A stretch of DNA of 64,000 nt from Prochlorococcus sp. AG-418-C09. GTDB taxonomy: Bacteria > Cyanobacteriota > Cyanobacteriia > PCC-6307 > Cyanobiaceae. The translations under genes were made by a program, and so were the position numbers. The stretch is taken from the NCBI GenBank assembly GCA_003214355.1, contig QCLS01000002.1, positions 1 through 64,000 on the forward strand, written 5' to 3'. Numbering within the stretch: position 1 is the first letter of the stretch; the number at the start of each line of letters is the position of its first letter. Below are positions 46,223-54,038 of the stretch, piece after piece. The notes under the pieces are model-generated. The model was given only the letters and a program-made list of their open reading frames with translations. It searched no databases and was not told the DNA's origin.

Positions 46223-46828
46223 CTAACTATGTACTCGAGGCAAAGTAAAAGTATTTGATAGGATTTCCGACTCGATTTTGGATAACTGATCTAATCTATA
46301 AGAAGTTTCAATTGGATCAAATTTACTTTGAGCTAAATTCCAATAAACTCCAAAATGTCTCGCCTCACTTTGAATTAGAGATTGATAAAGTTCTTTAAAT
46401 TGATCATCTTGAGAGTTAAGTGCCAATAAAGATAATCTCTCATGACTTCTTGCTTCTATTAAACTAGCAACTAGAAAACTATCTAACATTCTCATAGGTT
46501 CTTCTTTTCTAATATTTTTTGATAGTTCATTTCCATAAGGAGGTGGTTTTAATGCTTTTAGTCCATACCCTTTGGATCTTAAGAAATAAAATATTTTCTC
46601 AAAATGTTCTAATTCCTCTCTCGCAATGGGACTTAGAACCTCAGCTACCTTATTTTCTGAGGGATATCTGAACATTATTTGGATTGCAAAGCCCGCAGCC
46701 TTTCTCTCGCAATGGGCGTGATCAATAAGAATCTCTATTGGGTTAGCCAATGCTAATTCCAGCCAATCTAAAGATGTTAATTCCTTTAGATATTTAATTT
46801 GAAATTGAGGTCTTTTGTATTCTGTCAC
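46223..46828 (-). CDS. miaE: tRNA-(ms2io6A)-hydroxylase MiaE
   Basis: Diiron monooxygenase of 201 aa that hydroxylates the prenyl group at tRNA position 37. The ferritin-like four-helix fold shows ligands in EELEHFEK (Glu72, His75), EARSHERL (Glu125, His129) and SEARHFGVYW (Glu155, His158), and also in HCERKAAGFAIQ. Length is typical of the cyanobacterial version. It is 6 bases downstream of aroQ. Confidence 0.93.
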   Translation of the reverse strand: MTEYKRPQFQIKYLKELTSLDWLELALANPIEILIDHAHCERKAAGFAIQIMFRYPSENKVAEVLSPIAREELEHFEKIFYFLRSKGYGLKALKPPPYGNELSKNIRKEEPMRMLDSFLVASLIEARSHERLSLLALNSQDDQFKELYQSLIQSEARHFGVYWNLAQSKFDPIETSYRLDQLSKIESEILSNTFTLPRVHS

Positions 46829-46834
46829 TTTAAT

Positions 46835-47269
46835 CTATTTCTCTAGATAGCTAATGATCCCATCAAGAGCCAGAAAATAACTTGTGATTCCAAATCCACT
46901 AATTATACCGACTGCCTTATCAGTTAAATAAGATTCCTTGCGAAATTCTTCTCTTTTAAAAATATTAGAAATATGAAGCTCAACAAATGGAATCTTTGAT
47001 CCTACTAAAGCATCTCTAATAGAAACTGATGTATGAGTAAAACCCCCAGCATTTATTAAAATACCTTGGTAATACTTAACAGATTCCTGAATCTTATCAA
47101 CTATCTCTCCCTCGTGATTGCTTTGGAAACAATCCAAGTCAATTCTTTTATCTTTTGCAATCTTGGTCAAATCAGATTCAATTTGTTCTAAGGTTTTGTT
47201 ACCATATATTTCAGGCTCCCTAGTGCCCAAAAGATTAAGATTTGGTCCATTTATTAATAAAATATTCAT
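46835..47269 (-). CDS. aroQ: 3-dehydroquinate dehydratase, type II
   Basis: 144-aa dodecameric enzyme of the shikimate pathway. The N-terminal motif [18 protein letters not shown] carries the catalytic Tyr22 and flexible-lid Arg. [26 protein letters not shown] and [17 protein letters not shown] follow, with the catalytic His in the last one. It is the first gene of the aroQ-miaE-cobI-DUF1823 run. Confidence 0.97.
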   Translation of the reverse strand: MNILLINGPNLNLLGTREPEIYGNKTLEQIESDLTKIAKDKRIDLDCFQSNHEGEIVDKIQESVKYYQGILINAGGFTHTSVSIRDALVGSKIPFVELHISNIFKREEFRKESYLTDKAVGIISGFGITSYFLALDGIISYLEK

Positions 47270-47367
47270 TAGTAGTAAATGATGATCTTTTAAAATCGTA
47301 TCTATAAAGAAAAAAAAAACAAAAAATTAGCACAAAGTGACCATTAACTGATAAGTTCTAATAGTGG

Positions 47368-47449
47368 GGGTCGGTGCCCGAGTGGTTAAAGGGGGCGGAC
47401 TGTAAATCCGCTGGCTCTGCCTACGTTGGTTCAAATCCAACCCGGCCCA
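47368..47449 (+). tRNA. tRNA-Tyr (GUA)
   Basis: 82 nt without CCA. The acceptor stem GGGTCGG pairs with CCGGCCC and the anticodon stem GCGGA/TCCGC encloses loop CTGTAAA with anticodon GTA (47402-47404). A long variable arm (class II) precedes the T-arm GTTGG-TTCAAAT-CCAAC; the discriminator is A. All tyrosine-tRNA features are present. Confidence 0.96.
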
Positions 47450-47459
47450 CTTTAAATTC

Positions 47460-47531
<72 letters not shown>

Positions 47532-47591
47532 TACCCAAAAGCATTGCTGCAAATAAAGTTACGAGAAATACTATAAAATCAATTATTGGCT

Positions 47592-47717
47592 ATGGGTATC
47601 TGGACATATTCCAAAAATATTACATCTGCTCTAATTCTTTTGACTTCGCACCCAATTTTCTTATTTCTTTTCATATTCCTAATGAGACATTTTAAAGGAC
47701 ACCAAAAGTTTGCTTAA
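47592..47717 (+). CDS. Possible 41-aa single-helix membrane protein
   Basis: ATG-started ORF of 41 codons (MGIWTYSKNITSALILLTSH at the start) with one strong hydrophobic stretch of about 20 residues followed by a basic tail ending GHQKFA. It lies between tRNA-Thr and the convergent proline iminopeptidase gene. No ribosome binding site is obvious, and coding status is uncertain. Confidence 0.35.
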   Translation: MGIWTYSKNITSALILLTSHPIFLFLFIFLMRHFKGHQKFA

Positions 47718-47729
47718 TGGCCCCTATTA

Positions 47730-48689
47730 TTAAGACTCTTCTTTATCATAAAGAGTCTTTACTACTTCAACTAACTTTTTTGCGATTCCTTTTTCACTAA
47801 CAGAGTGGCCTGCATCATTAATAATAAATAACTCAGAATTCTTAAGTTTTTTACTAAGGTCCCATGCACTCCTTACAGGGCAAACGACATCATATCTGCC
47901 TTGAATAATCTTAGTAGGGATTGATTCAATTATTCTTATATTTCGCAAAATATAGTCTTCTTCTAGAAAAATTTTGTTTATAAAATAGTGACACTCTATT
48001 CGTGCAAATGCATCTGCAAAACTATTAGATTGGATTTTCTCTAAATTTATATTCCTTGTAATCAGATGGCTAGTAGCTAGTTCCCAGGCAGTCCATGCAT
48101 TAGCCGCTTTTTTCCTGAGATTATTATCAGATCCAGTTAGATATTTATAGAAGGAACTAATCAAATCATCCCTTTCATTCAAGGGGATAACTGAAATGTA
48201 TCTATCGAATTCATCAGGAAAAATTTCACTTGCACCATGTTGGTAAAACCAAGACAATTCAAAAGATCTGCATAAAAAGATACCTCTTAAAGTTAAGCTA
48301 AGCACTCTTGATGGATAATTAATCGCATATACAAGAGATAAAGTTGACCCCCAAGAACCGCCAAATAAATGCCATTTTTCAATTTTAAAAGTTTCTCTTA
48401 GTTTTTCAATATCTCTAACTAAATCTAGAGTCGTATTTTCTTTTAATTCTGAAAAAGGTTCTGAATACCCACAGCCTCTTTGATCAAACTGAATAATATC
48501 AAATATCACTGGATCAAAATACCTCCTGTACTTTGGCTGACTTCCTCCACCAGGCCCTCCATGAACTACAAGTATTTTTATACCTTCTGGATTCCCTGAT
48601 CTTTCCCAATAAATTTTATGAAGATTACTAACTTGCAGAAACCCTTTTTCTCTTAATTCAATCTGTGGGAACAAAATTTCACTTTCCAT
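47730..48689 (-). CDS. pip: Proline iminopeptidase
   Basis: Alpha/beta hydrolase removing N-terminal proline from peptides. It has the oxyanion-hole motif VVHGGPGGGSQP, the nucleophile elbow GGSWGSTLSL and the C-terminal His in NDAGHSV. The open frame extends to 48791, but the extra 34 residues are hydrophobic and not part of the family. The ATG at 48689 (MESEILFPQIELREKGFL) matches the usual start, giving 319 aa. Confidence 0.93.
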   Translation of the reverse strand: MESEILFPQIELREKGFLQVSNLHKIYWERSGNPEGIKILVVHGGPGGGSQPKYRRYFDPVIFDIIQFDQRGCGYSEPFSELKENTTLDLVRDIEKLRETFKIEKWHLFGGSWGSTLSLVYAINYPSRVLSLTLRGIFLCRSFELSWFYQHGASEIFPDEFDRYISVIPLNERDDLISSFYKYLTGSDNNLRKKAANAWTAWELATSHLITRNINLEKIQSNSFADAFARIECHYFINKIFLEEDYILRNIRIIESIPTKIIQGRYDVVCPVRSAWDLSKKLKNSELFIINDAGHSVSEKGIAKKLVEVVKTLYDKEES

Positions 48690-48835
48690 ATTATTAATAT
48701 AATTAATAAAGTTAGAAAATAATTTAATTGAAAATAGGTGATTATAATAAAATTCAATTTCTTTTCTCATTACTTCTAACATATCTGGCACGCATCTTCT
48801 ATGGTGTTAGATTTATTTAAAGATAGATCTTAAAA

Positions 48836-49696
48836 TTGAACCTAATAATCAAAATATTGAATAGCTGTATAAATTTATTTAAATTTTTATTTTTTTACTT
48901 ATTAACATCAAAATACAAAATATTTACTACGTTCATTTATGTACCTTTTTTATACCTAACTTCTTGGATCATAATTCAACCTTTAAGAATTACAAACATT
49001 AATAAAGAATATTTATCTAATATCATTGAAATTCTTACAATTATTTTATTTTTCATCCTAATTTCAAAATGGTTCCACACACGCTGGGGGATTAGAAAAG
49101 GATGGTATTTAATAGGAATAAAAACAAATAATAAAAAAGTTAAATCAATAACTTATTTTCTTAAAGGAGTTTTGCAAGGATCTATTCTAGTAACGTTAAT
49201 AATAATGCCAATTTTAATTAATGATTGGTATGAATGGCAAAACAGATTATCAATATTTGCAGTATTGAATGCCATATTACTTAGTTTAACTTATGGATTA
49301 GGGGAAGAAATATTTTTTAGAGGATGGCTTCAAGAAGAATTAAAAATACAATTAGGTATAAAGCTAGCAGTAATTATACAGTCCTTAATTTTTAGCTTAG
49401 TTCATGGATTCCAGAATATAGGCCTAACAATTGGTTTATTCTTATTAGGAATACTACTATCTACAAATAAAATTAAAGATAAAGGGTCAATATGGGGTTG
49501 TGTAGGTATTCATGGAGGACTAGTTGGAATATGGTTCCTAATAACTTCAATGCTATCAATCAATGAAAACGCACCATCATGGATAGTGGGATTAGATAAA
49601 ACGAATATAAATCCTTTAGGGGGCTTTTATGGAATTATTCTTATGATTGGATTAATTACTTTTATCAACAATAGCAGATTAGATAATTCAAATTAA
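48836..49696 (+). CDS. CPBP (Abi/CAAX-like) intramembrane metalloprotease
   Basis: 286-aa multi-helix membrane protein with the glutamic-protease/CPBP motifs EEIFFRGWLQEEL (Glu157, Glu158, Arg162), FSLVHGFQN (His190) and a third-motif His in CVGIHGG. Homologues process prenylated or leader-type peptides, or act in immunity and phage-exclusion-like roles; the substrate here is unknown. The start is TTG (48836). It stands alone, divergent from pip. Confidence 0.88.
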   Translation: MNLIIKILNSCINLFKFLFFYLLTSKYKIFTTFIYVPFLYLTSWIIIQPLRITNINKEYLSNIIEILTIILFFILISKWFHTRWGIRKGWYLIGIKTNNKKVKSITYFLKGVLQGSILVTLIIMPILINDWYEWQNRLSIFAVLNAILLSLTYGLGEEIFFRGWLQEELKIQLGIKLAVIIQSLIFSLVHGFQNIGLTIGLFLLGILLSTNKIKDKGSIWGCVGIHGGLVGIWFLITSMLSINENAPSWIVGLDKTNINPLGGFYGIILMIGLITFINNSRLDNSN

Positions 49697-49715
49697 AGGA
49701 AAATTAAATTAAAAC

Positions 49716-49745
49716 TTGACTTGCCAATCAATAAGTTGCTATAAA
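49716..49745 (+). promoter_or_regulatory. Sigma70 promoter of the Cys-rich small-protein operon
   Basis: TTGACT (49716-49721) and TATAAA (49740-49745) are 18 bases apart. The predicted start, near 49752, lies inside a LexA-like box (49748-49763), so repressor binding there would block initiation. The leader to the ATG at 49768 would be about 16 bases. Confidence 0.6.
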
Positions 49746-49747
49746 GA

Positions 49748-49763
49748 TAGTACATTTGTATTA
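49748..49763 (+). promoter_or_regulatory. LexA-like SOS box
   Basis: TAGTACATTTGTATTA. The inner 14 bases match 13 of 14 positions of the cyanobacterial LexA consensus AGTACWNWTGTACT as I recall it. It lies directly downstream of a -10 box and 4 bases before an ATG. Confidence 0.6.
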
Positions 49764-49767
49764 TCAT

Positions 49768-50067
49768 ATGGTATTAAAGAAATTATTCATAGCTCCATAT
49801 CAAAGCGAAAGATATTTCATGCCCGAAGAAGAGTGGGAATATCTTGAGGAGCCAAACTATCAAACTTCCTGCGGGAGTAAAGTTTGCATAACATGCAGGA
49901 AGTTTACATATTCAAGTAATGCACTTTGTGGTTCAATCTTATGTTGCAAATTGCATAAGAAGCTAATTTATCATGGAGAGCACTTAACTCATGCTTGTGA
50001 GCTTTATGAAAAGAATACAAACATTAGTTTGATGAATGAAAGTCCTGAATTTAGTAAAAGAGCATGA
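49768..50067 (+). CDS. Cys/His-rich hypothetical protein, possibly zinc-binding and SOS-controlled
   Basis: 99-aa protein (ATG 49768; the open frame upstream to 49756 crosses the operator). The acidic N-terminal half (MPEEEWEYLEEPNY) is followed by a dense Cys/His region, CGSKVCITCRKF, then LCGSILCCKLHKK and HGEHLTHACELYE, which can form one or two zinc sites. I do not know a named family but the pattern looks conserved. It heads a micro-operon: the next ORF overlaps by ATGA. A LexA-like box covers its predicted transcript start. Confidence 0.75.
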   Translation: MVLKKLFIAPYQSERYFMPEEEWEYLEEPNYQTSCGSKVCITCRKFTYSSNALCGSILCCKLHKKLIYHGEHLTHACELYEKNTNISLMNESPEFSKRA

Positions 50068-50192
50068 AAATTACAGAAATTAAGAAAAAAGAAATTATAA
50101 AGAAGAGTTCAGAAATTAATCTTTATAGGAAATCTAAAATTCTTGCAGATTTTTTTAATGGTGAAGTCATTTGTATTGAGTCAAAATATTAG
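50064..50192 (+). CDS. Hypothetical small basic protein, 42 aa
   Basis: Lys/Ile-rich ORF (MKITEIKKKEIIKKSSEINL at the start, ending VICIESKY) whose ATG overlaps the stop of the Cys-rich gene as ATGA, a strong sign of coupled translation. No family was recognised. If the upstream LexA-like box is real, this protein would be co-induced. Confidence 0.5.
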   Translation: MKITEIKKKEIIKKSSEINLYRKSKILADFFNGEVICIESKY

Positions 50193-50194
50193 CT

Positions 50195-50350
50195 ATGGTA
50201 AAAAACAACCTAATAGATAACATCTTAACCAAAATCTTTCGAGAGAAAAGTAAAATTGAATCAAGAACTTCTTACTTCAAAATGAGAAGCTATTTAGACC
50301 AATTAGATGTTGAGCAATTGCAATCAATTCTAGAGGAATCTGGGAATTAA
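50195..50350 (+). CDS. Hypothetical small protein, 51 aa
   Basis: ATG-started 2 bases after the previous stop, giving a three-gene run with the Cys-rich protein. The sequence has helical, charged character (MVKNNLIDNILTKIFREKSK, later YLDQLDVEQLQSILEESGN) and no membrane segment. The C-terminal LDVEQLQSIL looks like a small helical hairpin. No family was recognised. Confidence 0.55.
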   Translation: MVKNNLIDNILTKIFREKSKIESRTSYFKMRSYLDQLDVEQLQSILEESGN

Positions 50351-50380
50351 ATAAAAAGATTTATATTATTAATATATCTT

Positions 50381-50464
50381 ATGCTCTCAAACGTTTCTGA
50401 TTTAGATATTAATACTGATGACTTAATATATAAAATTTGTAAAAGTGTAAATAGAAACATATAA
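50381..50464 (+). CDS. Possible 27-aa peptide
   Basis: ATG-started short ORF (MLSNVSDLDINTDDLIYKIC at the start), lying 30 bases after the 51-aa gene and 3 bases before the next small membrane ORF. Evidence is only position and an acidic, non-random composition; it may be a chance frame. Confidence 0.25.
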   Translation: MLSNVSDLDINTDDLIYKICKSVNRNI

Positions 50465-50467
50465 ATC

Positions 50468-50635
50468 ATGAATCTAGAGGCCGGATTTCAACTAATAGTT
50501 TTTCTAATTTTGTTTGGAGCTTTCAATTATGTAATGATGTTAAATAGATATGAAAACGACCAAACAAATAAAAAGAAATTACAATTAAAAAGAATTAAAG
50601 AATTGTATCCCAAAAATACATTCATTCATTCATAA
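50468..50635 (+). CDS. Small single-helix membrane protein, 55 aa
   Basis: ATG-started. An N-terminal helix (FQLIVFLILFGAFNYVMML, residues 7-25) precedes a strongly basic cytoplasmic tail (KKKLQLKRIKELYPK). The N-out/C-in layout by the positive-inside rule and the compact size are typical of picocyanobacterial microproteins. No family was recognised. Confidence 0.6.
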   Translation: MNLEAGFQLIVFLILFGAFNYVMMLNRYENDQTNKKKLQLKRIKELYPKNTFIHS

Positions 50636-50745
50636 ATCAATCTGAAGAAATTAACGGATCCAAATGAATTAATATATTAAATATTTTTCAAAGCTTTTTA
50701 AGCTTAGAATCCACAAAAATCGATTTAATTTCTCATAATAGGTTT

Positions 50746-50850
50746 ATGAATAGAAACATAGAAAAAATACGGATGTTTTTGCCTTTTAGCTGGATAATTT
50801 TTGGTATGATTTCATTTGCCTATATTAATGCTCATCTTGTAAATACATAA
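50746..50850 (+). CDS. Small single-helix membrane protein, 34 aa
   Basis: ATG-started ORF with a basic N-terminus (MNRNIEKIR) and one hydrophobic helix (MFLPFSWIIFGMISFAYI), ending AHLVNT. It lies 45 bases before the 118-aa membrane protein gene. Coding is plausible from the balanced positive-inside topology; there is no homology recall. Confidence 0.45.
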   Translation: MNRNIEKIRMFLPFSWIIFGMISFAYINAHLVNT

Positions 50851-50895
50851 ATTCCATTTACCCATTCTAAATCTGAAAATATGTTATTTAATTAA

Positions 50896-51252
50896 ATGAG
50901 AAAAGAAATTGGAAAAACAGAAATACTAGCATCTTCAAGTGGCTGGTTAGCCTTTTTACTGAATTCCTTTCCTGGGGTTGGAACAGGATATATTTATCAA
51001 AGGCGATGGTTCCCATATTTTCTAAATATTGGTGCTTCTACTATTTGGTTCTTTTTAGGGATTTACGTTCTAAGAGGAAATGAACCTACTAATAATCAAA
51101 GAATTATTGGGTTATTAGGTTTCCTATTGATTTCTATAATAACTTCAATGGAAAGTCTATTAGCTCATAAAAGAGCATTAAAAATCATTAAGGAAGAATC
51201 TAATAATTCTAATATTAAAGATAAAAAGAAGAAAAGCTGGTTTAGTAAATGA
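50896..51252 (+). CDS. Conserved hypothetical membrane protein, 118 aa
   Basis: ATG-started. Three probable helices span residues about 14-35, 40-60 and 70-88, and the C-terminal tail is very basic (KDKKKKSWFSK). The segment NSFPGVGTGYIYQRRWFPYF, just before the second helix, looks conserved and resembles a TM2-like turn (Gly-rich, aromatic), but I would not assign the family. The function is unknown. Confidence 0.7.
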   Translation: MRKEIGKTEILASSSGWLAFLLNSFPGVGTGYIYQRRWFPYFLNIGASTIWFFLGIYVLRGNEPTNNQRIIGLLGFLLISIITSMESLLAHKRALKIIKEESNNSNIKDKKKKSWFSK

Positions 51253-51291
51253 ACACTTCTATTTTACTTAAAACATCTTTCTAAACTTTTG

Positions 51292-51459
51292 CTATATCTG
51301 TTTATTTAATTTAGATAGGTTGGCATCCAAAAGAATTGCTCTTAAGCCAAACATCAAAACAGTTAAAATTATAACTGGGATGACCACAAGAAAAATATCA
51401 CTATTCATTTCTGAGTATTGATTATCAAACAACTGGATTAAATATGACTTTAAAGACAT
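51292..51459 (-). CDS. Small single-helix membrane protein, 55 aa
   Basis: ATG-started (51459). A polar N-terminus (MSLKSYLIQLFDNQYSEMNS) precedes one strong helix (IFLVVIPVIILTVLMFGLRAIL) and a short basic tail ending NKQI. It is convergent with the 118-aa membrane protein. The 179-bp stretch upstream (51460-51638) shows no ORF and no clear signal. Confidence 0.6.
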   Translation of the reverse strand: MSLKSYLIQLFDNQYSEMNSDIFLVVIPVIILTVLMFGLRAILLDANLSKLNKQI

Positions 51460-51638
51460 TTTTAAATACCCACTATTAATTTATTAGTAGCAAGAAAAAT
51501 TTTGCATAAAAGAAAATGTTTTATATTTCAAACATTTTTGAAACGCTAAAAATAGATTAAAGTTCAGGACAAGCTTGCATATACACATTTAATTAAAATA
51601 ACTTAGTGAATCTCTTTTTTAAAGTCGATCTCATAAAA

Positions 51639-51911
51639 TCAATTATAAAAGAAAACTATCTCTTTTTCTTTTAGACCTTCCCAGCCAGCATCAACTAATA
51701 GTTTATCCAAGGTTTCTTTATCGAAATGTTTAGATCCTGTTTTTACGCATCTATTTCTCATGGATTTTTTAACGCCGCTTCTAACTCGTTTATTTTCTTC
51801 ATCCATAATTAAATTGTAAAGCTTCAACATTTTTTCAGGTATTCGGGTACCATCCAGATCAATCCCATTAGAAATTGCCTCATCTACAGCTTGTATGCCT
51901 GATTTTTCCAT
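51639..51911 (-). CDS. Conserved hypothetical protein, 90 aa
   Basis: ATG-started soluble protein, helical and charged (MEKSGIQAVDEAISNGIDLD, then LYNLIMDEENKRVRSGVKKS), with a C-terminal segment LDKLLVDAGWEGLKEKEIVFFYN. Composition is clearly that of a folded protein. No family name is recalled. It lies downstream of bcp on the same strand with a 69-bp gap. Confidence 0.7.
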   Translation of the reverse strand: MEKSGIQAVDEAISNGIDLDGTRIPEKMLKLYNLIMDEENKRVRSGVKKSMRNRCVKTGSKHFDKETLDKLLVDAGWEGLKEKEIVFFYN

Positions 51912-51980
51912 AATAATTTTTCAAATCTTGAAAGATAATAGATTATTAATTTTTTTATTTTATTAATTTGAAGGATTTGT

Positions 51981-52430
51981 TTACTGATACTGTATTTGCT
52001 TTAAGACTTTTATAGCTTCTTTAATATGGGCAGGTCCATTTAATAAATCTCTATATATGTGTTTAACAATTCCCCTTCTATCAATTATGTAAGTAACTCT
52101 GCCATCCAATAAACCCATAACTTTGGGAACCCCAAATATCTTTCTTAATGAATCATCAGAGTCACATAGTAATGGATATTGAAGTCTATTCTTATTAGCA
52201 AACGCTAAGTGGCTTGCACTATCTCCATTACTAACTCCCCATACTTCTGCTCCGAGAACTTTGAAAAGATCATACTTATCTCTAAAGCCACAGACTTCAA
52301 TCGTGCATCCAGGAGTATCATCTTTCGGATAAAAGAATAAAACCAAAGGTGACTTTAAGTTTTTATTAGTTCTTTTAATTCCATTCTGATCAAGTAGTAA
52401 GAACTCAGGAACTTTCTCACCTATTTTCAA
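51981..52430 (-). CDS. bcp: Thioredoxin-dependent peroxiredoxin (Bcp/PrxQ)
   Basis: 149-aa peroxiredoxin Q reducing hydroperoxides with thioredoxin. The peroxidatic motif is FYPKDDTPGCTIEVCGF with peroxidatic Cys42 and resolving Cys47, the five-residue spacing typical of PrxQ. The Arg in VTYIIDRRG completes the active site. Length is normal. It is monocistronic. Confidence 0.95.
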   Translation of the reverse strand: MKIGEKVPEFLLLDQNGIKRTNKNLKSPLVLFFYPKDDTPGCTIEVCGFRDKYDLFKVLGAEVWGVSNGDSASHLAFANKNRLQYPLLCDSDDSLRKIFGVPKVMGLLDGRVTYIIDRRGIVKHIYRDLLNGPAHIKEAIKVLKQIQYQ

Positions 52431-52522
52431 TTTAATTACCCAAAATTATATGATAATTATTTATTTGCTGTTTTAGTGGATATCTATAAAATAATTTTGA
52501 AATTAACCTCATTTAGGAAGAA

Positions 52523-52777
52523 TTAAAATTCTATATTTTGATTAGGGGTAAAAACTGAACAGTATTTCTTTACAATAATCTTAGCTTCGCTCTCATCTTG
52601 CCCCATATATTCTAAGTTTAATTTTTCTATGGCATCGAAGGCATTTAATTCATTCAACCTATATCTAGCACAAGTATCTAAAACTTTAAACATTTTTGTA
52701 GTTACTGCATATGAAGGATTAAAAAAAACTATTGCAAAGTTTAATAATAAGAAAAATTTAGTTTTAGAGAAAAGCAT
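52523..52777 (-). CDS. Secreted hypothetical protein, 84 aa
   Basis: Has a signal peptide (MLFSKTKFFLLLNFAIVFFN, cleavage likely after SYA near residue 24) and a mature ~60-residue domain with two cysteines (Cys36 and Cys73) that could form one disulfide. The segment DTCARYRLNELNAFDAIEKL looks helical. No family was recognised. It is a probable periplasmic or lumenal protein. Confidence 0.65.
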   Translation of the reverse strand: MLFSKTKFFLLLNFAIVFFNPSYAVTTKMFKVLDTCARYRLNELNAFDAIEKLNLEYMGQDESEAKIIVKKYCSVFTPNQNIEF

Positions 52778-52886
52778 AGTACAAATAAGAATTTAGAATT
52801 AACTATAGAAATTAATAATCATGGCAAATTTAAGGTTCAAAGGGTTAAATAACTTTATGTGCATAAAATTAAGATACTAAAAAATA

Positions 52887-53027
52887 ATGAAAAGTATTAT
52901 CCAATCACATAAGAAACTAATTTTTTGGTACCAAACCAAATTAAAACTTAGTGACTACCAGCTTCTTTGGTTAGTATTCTTTAAAGGAATTATTGTAACG
53001 ATTGTTATCCAATATTTTTTCTTATAA
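52887..53027 (+). CDS. Small membrane protein, 46 aa
   Basis: ATG-started. A basic amphipathic N-terminal half (SHKKLIFWYQTKLKLSDYQ) precedes one helix (LLWLVFFKGIIVTIVIQYFFL) ending at the C-terminus. It is 49 bases upstream of tatA on the same strand. The tail-anchored type layout suggests a real protein; no family was recognised. Confidence 0.55.
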   Translation: MKSIIQSHKKLIFWYQTKLKLSDYQLLWLVFFKGIIVTIVIQYFFL

Positions 53028-53076
53028 AGATTGATTATCAAAGAAGAACTATCTATAATTTAAAAAAAACTCAGGC

Positions 53077-53370
53077 ATGAATATTTTTGGAGTTGGACTT
53101 CCGGAAGTCACAGTAATTTTAATATTGGCACTTTTAATATTTGGCCCTAAAAAGTTACCTGAATTTGGTCGCCAACTAGGAAAAACTTTAAAAAGTCTAA
53201 AGAAAGCTTCAAATGAGTTCCAAACTGAGGTTGATAAAGTCATGCATGAACCTGAAGAAACTTTAGAAAAAGAAACTAAAATAAAAGATTTAACCCAAAA
53301 TACTAATGATCAAGAAAATTTAGAAAAAGAAACTGAAACAAAAGACATAAACAAAAATACTAATGAATAA
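53077..53370 (+). CDS. tatA: Sec-independent protein translocase protein TatA
   Basis: 97-aa TatA. It has a short membrane helix (EVTVILILALLIF), the FGPKKLPEFGRQLGK hinge and amphipathic helix, and an acidic C-terminal tail with a repeated ENLEKETETKD-like unit. TatA polymers make the Tat translocation pore for folded proteins. TatB/TatC genes are not in the window. The short acidic repeats in the tail are a local duplication. Confidence 0.95.
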   Translation: MNIFGVGLPEVTVILILALLIFGPKKLPEFGRQLGKTLKSLKKASNEFQTEVDKVMHEPEETLEKETKIKDLTQNTNDQENLEKETETKDINKNTNE

Positions 53371-53467
53371 GAGAATTTAGGATCACTCATAAATTAAATA
53401 ATTATCAAAATATACCCAACTTAGTTTCAAATAAACAACTATGGATTATTAATTTAGAATATTCTCA

Positions 53468-53617
53468 ATGGAGTACATACCTCTTAGGCTTATGAATAGT
53501 CAAATGATAAATGAATATTTTGAATCTTTAAGTTATCATCCACCAGTAATGATAATTACAACTTTATTATTTTTTTACATCCGAAGGAAAATAATTATGC
53601 AAGGCAAGAAACTCTAA
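53468..53617 (+). CDS. Small single-helix membrane protein, 49 aa
   Basis: ATG-started ORF. A polar N-terminus (MEYIPLRLMNSQMINEYFES) and a helix (PPVMIITTLLFFYI) precede a basic tail (RRKIIMQGKKL). It lies in the gap between tatA and the convergent 106-aa membrane protein. Coding is plausible by topology; an inner ATG (MNSQ...) is an alternative start. Confidence 0.45.
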   Translation: MEYIPLRLMNSQMINEYFESLSYHPPVMIITTLLFFYIRRKIIMQGKKL

Positions 53618-53621
53618 AATC

Positions 53622-53942
53622 TTATTCATCTATGGGGACTGATTCGGTTTCAATTACATCTTCTAAGTCAATATTACCCTGGGTATTTTCATCTATATAA
53701 GCGTTTATAAAGGTCACAAGAGGTTTGGATCCCCTAAATATTAAAATTGCAGTAGGGAGAGAGCTGATTATCCCAAGAACAGGATTTCTAAAAATAAATC
53801 GTCCTGCTTTTAAATTAAATAAAACTATTAATAAAGAAGGTATAATTATACTGATTATTGTTTTTACAGCGACAATCCAACCAACTCTGTAAATATACCA
53901 GATTGCAATTAATCCAATTGTATATAAAAACAGATAAATCAT
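53622..53942 (-). CDS. Hypothetical membrane protein, 106 aa
   Basis: Three hydrophobic segments (residues about 3-20, 24-44 and 52-70) are followed by an acidic C-terminal tail (DLEDVIETESVPIDE). The Gly/Pro-containing loop FRNPVLGIISSLPTA suggests a conserved core. No family was recognised and the context gives no clue. Confidence 0.62.
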   Translation of the reverse strand: MIYLFLYTIGLIAIWYIYRVGWIVAVKTIISIIIPSLLIVLFNLKAGRFIFRNPVLGIISSLPTAILIFRGSKPLVTFINAYIDENTQGNIDLEDVIETESVPIDE

Positions 53943-54038
53943 AATAACAATATAATCTGGAAATGATTAATTTGTTAAAGAAGGAAATTTAACTATATTC
54001 AATAAATACAAATTTAAGTTACCATAAGTAAAAAATTT

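Noticed and set aside
47596-47606. TATCTGGACAT also occurs near the DUF4278 promoter (21339-21349)
   Set aside because: An 11-base match in two places of 64 kb can be chance. The second copy is inside a possible ORF and lacks the second palindrome arm (ATTCCAA rather than TTCCAGA).
52777-52786. TAGTACAAAT next to the start of the secreted 84-aa gene, a fifth LexA-like site
   Set aside because: Only one half of the palindrome is present; the other half has no match, unlike the four sites reported.
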